A DNA stretch of 12,974 nt from Paratractidigestivibacter sp963640745 (GTDB lineage: Bacteria; Actinomycetota; Coriobacteriia; Coriobacteriales; Atopobiaceae): assembly GCA_963640745.1 (NCBI GenBank), contig CAVIBB010000055.1:1-12974 (forward strand), in the 5' to 3' direction. Under the pieces are notes generated by a model that worked only from the letters and a program-made list of their open reading frames with translations, did no database searches and was not told the origin of the DNA. The translations under genes were made by a program, and so were the position numbers. This document shows positions 12,919 to 12,974 of this stretch, in pieces (within the stretch, counting starts at the first letter, position 1; every line of letters starts with the position of its first letter).

Positions 12919-12974
12919 CAGCAACAAATTCGAGCTGCGCGCGACCGGGGCCCTCGCCATTCTTGCCAGGGGCG

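Noticed and set aside
12845..12973. Minus-strand open frame entering from the right edge and ending SERSER
   Set aside because: It could be the end of an upstream gene, but it runs through the inverted repeat and its loop, is only 42 residues and matches no family I recognise. Another minus frame stops at 12918-12920 and a plus frame is also open, so no coding call is justified.

Overview
The window is a compact, GC-rich stretch of bacterial core genome in which every recognisable gene lies on the minus strand. The gene set and order (rpsO, pnp, rnj, ftsK, rodZ-like, yajQ, rimO, pgsA, cinA, recA in the direction of transcription) resemble the rpsO/pnp to ftsK/rodZ/pgsA/cinA/recA neighbourhood of Gram-positive bacteria. 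The base composition, the SOS box of Gram-positive type and RNase J suggest a high-GC Gram-positive. My best guess is an actinobacterium of the class Coriobacteriia (Collinsella/Olsenella-like), but that is inference without any database search.

Layout from right to left, the direction of transcription. At 12667-12974 there is a non-coding leader with a possible S15-responsive structure, a candidate promoter and a 31-bp perfect inverted repeat (12808-12918). rpsO (12391-12666) ends at a strong hairpin terminator. pnp (10021-12249) follows a leader with several hairpins and ends at a textbook intrinsic terminator (9963-9993). A 219-bp leader precedes a tightly packed array: rnj (8137-9801), ftsK (5536-8133), a rodZ-like gene (3913-5529), yajQ (3351-3848), rimO (1997-3340), pgsA (1427-1992, broken by an assembly gap) and cinA/pncC (891-1424). 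Gaps within it are 2-10 bp, except 64 bp before yajQ. recA (1-670, 3' end outside the window) has its own promoter with an SOS box between the -35 and -10 elements.

The genes serve ribosome assembly and modification (S15, RimO), RNA turnover (PNPase, RNase J), chromosome segregation and cell shape (FtsK, RodZ-like), membrane lipid synthesis (PgsA), NAD salvage (CinA C-terminal domain) and recombination/SOS (RecA). I found no mobile element, CRISPR array, tRNA or rRNA, and no convincing new multi-gene system. The most interesting signals are non-coding: the long inverted repeat at the right end, the rpsO leader fold, the hairpin-rich pnp and rnj leaders, and the recA control region. The long plus-strand open frames, one over 4.6 kb, are antisense shadows of the real genes.
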